Origin: Granulosicoccus sp.
GTDB taxonomy: Bacteria; Pseudomonadota; Gammaproteobacteria; Granulosicoccales; Granulosicoccaceae
Length of the DNA: 64,000 bases
Direction: 5' to 3'
Assembly (NCBI GenBank): GCA_023301725.1
Contig: JALZUD010000055.1
Location: 39,255 to 103,254, forward strand
Numbering within the stretch: position 1 is the stretch's first letter; every line of letters begins with the position of its first letter. Positions 63,893 to 64,000 of the stretch are shown here, piece after piece. A model generated the notes under the pieces. That model did not search any database. It saw nothing but the letters and a program-made list of their open reading frames with translations, and was not told where the DNA came from. The position numbers and the translations under genes are program-made.

Positions 63893-64000
63893 CTAACGGC
63901 GCTTGCTCGTAGCTTTCTTGCTCGTAGCTTTCTTGCTCGTAGCTTTCTTGCTCGTAGCTTTCTTGCTCGTAGCTTTCTTGCTCGTAGCTTTCTTGCTCGT
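63893..64000 (-). CDS. rnr: C-terminal end of a gene with (ATSKK)n repeats, probably rnr (RNase R)
   Basis: The gene enters from the right edge; only the last 35 codons lie in the window. They encode repeating Ala-Thr-Ser-Lys-Lys and end ATSKRR before the TAG stop. RNase R usually lies directly upstream of rlmB and carries a basic, lysine-rich C-terminal tail that helps it degrade structured RNA, so rnr is likely. The catalytic part is outside the window and this cannot be verified here. The stop is 3 bases from the rlmB start. Confidence 0.65.
   Translation of the reverse strand, partial: TSKKATSKKATSKKATSKKATSKKATSKKATSKRR
63904..64000 (-). repeat. 15-bp tandem repeat array encoding ATSKK
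   Basis: TGCTCGTAGCTTTCT is repeated six times with no sequence change, plus a part copy at the window edge. The identity of the units suggests recent expansion. The array continues beyond the window. One unit equals five codons, so length changes keep the frame. Confidence 0.9.

Noticed and set aside
63904..64000. Regular short repeats that might be a CRISPR array
   Set aside because: The units are 15 bp, contiguous with no spacers, and lie in a reading frame.
1..64000. tRNA, rRNA, prophage or defence-system genes
   Set aside because: I looked for TTCGAATCC-type arms in gaps, for integrases and for known defence families and saw none; a dedicated scan could still find a degenerate case.

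Overview
The window reads as chromosomal core sequence from a Gram-negative gammaproteobacterium. It carries outer-membrane biogenesis genes (LolC/E, LptF, LptG), CsiV, a gammaproteobacterial-type GshA, DsbC, Rep, SbcB, HolC, and the ribosomal-protein block rnr-rlmB-rpsF-rpsR-DUF2232-rplI-dnaB-alr. A DUF2232 membrane gene stands where enterics keep priB, which points away from Enterobacterales and towards a Pseudomonas-like or deep-branching marine lineage. Base composition looks close to even by eye (not computed). I saw no rRNA or tRNA gene, prophage, CRISPR array or complete insertion sequence.

Layout. 1-4.8 kb: a lolC/lolE gene cut by the left edge, divergent from mfd. 4.8-7.7 kb: a minus-strand block (proline-rich lipoprotein, VOC protein, orphan MerF-like protein) between mfd and csiV. 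7.8-11.9 kb: csiV, a glycine-zipper protein, a PepSY-like protein and a PhoP/PhoQ-like two-component pair, closed by a perfect hairpin terminator. 11.9-16.4 kb: methyltransferase, ABC-2 exporter pair, lytic transglycosylase and PduO-type adenosyltransferase on the minus strand. 16.4-20 kb: a tight plus-strand operon of HIT protein, MoxR ATPase, VWA protein and TRM11-like methyltransferase. 20-28 kb: an atypical signalling protein, a cytochrome P450, gshA-mobA-moeA with overlapping ends, and an esterase whose stop codon lies inside a 202-bp element with 21-bp perfect terminal inverted repeats. 28-38.5 kb: DUF2058 protein, sbcB, bpt, an adenylate cyclase, an inositol-phosphatase-family gene, rep and a second-type Lon protease. 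38.5-44.4 kb: DUF3187 and TPR proteins, DsbC-like protein, a second moeA, a histone-H1-like KKKAxG repeat protein and an RDD membrane protein. 44.5-50.5 kb: lptG-lptF divergent from a truncated pepA, then holC and valS. 50.5-57.5 kb: DUF2970 and beta-barrel proteins, YheS-type ABC-F ATPase, LemA, MFS transporter, galU, fdxA. 57.8-64 kb: alr, dnaB, rplI, DUF2232, rpsR, rpsF, rlmB and the lysine-rich repeat tail of rnr, all on the minus strand.

Most of the window is housekeeping. The points that stand out are the pepA gene reduced to its first 77 codons but still placed between lptF and holC; the MITE-like 202-bp inverted-repeat element; the 15-bp tandem repeats in the predicted RNase R tail; the H1-like repeat protein with paired upstream repeats; a roughly 70-residue low-complexity extension on DnaB; and several clean palindromes that may be operators. 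I found no convincing wholly new multi-gene system. Family assignments rest on motif recognition without database searches.
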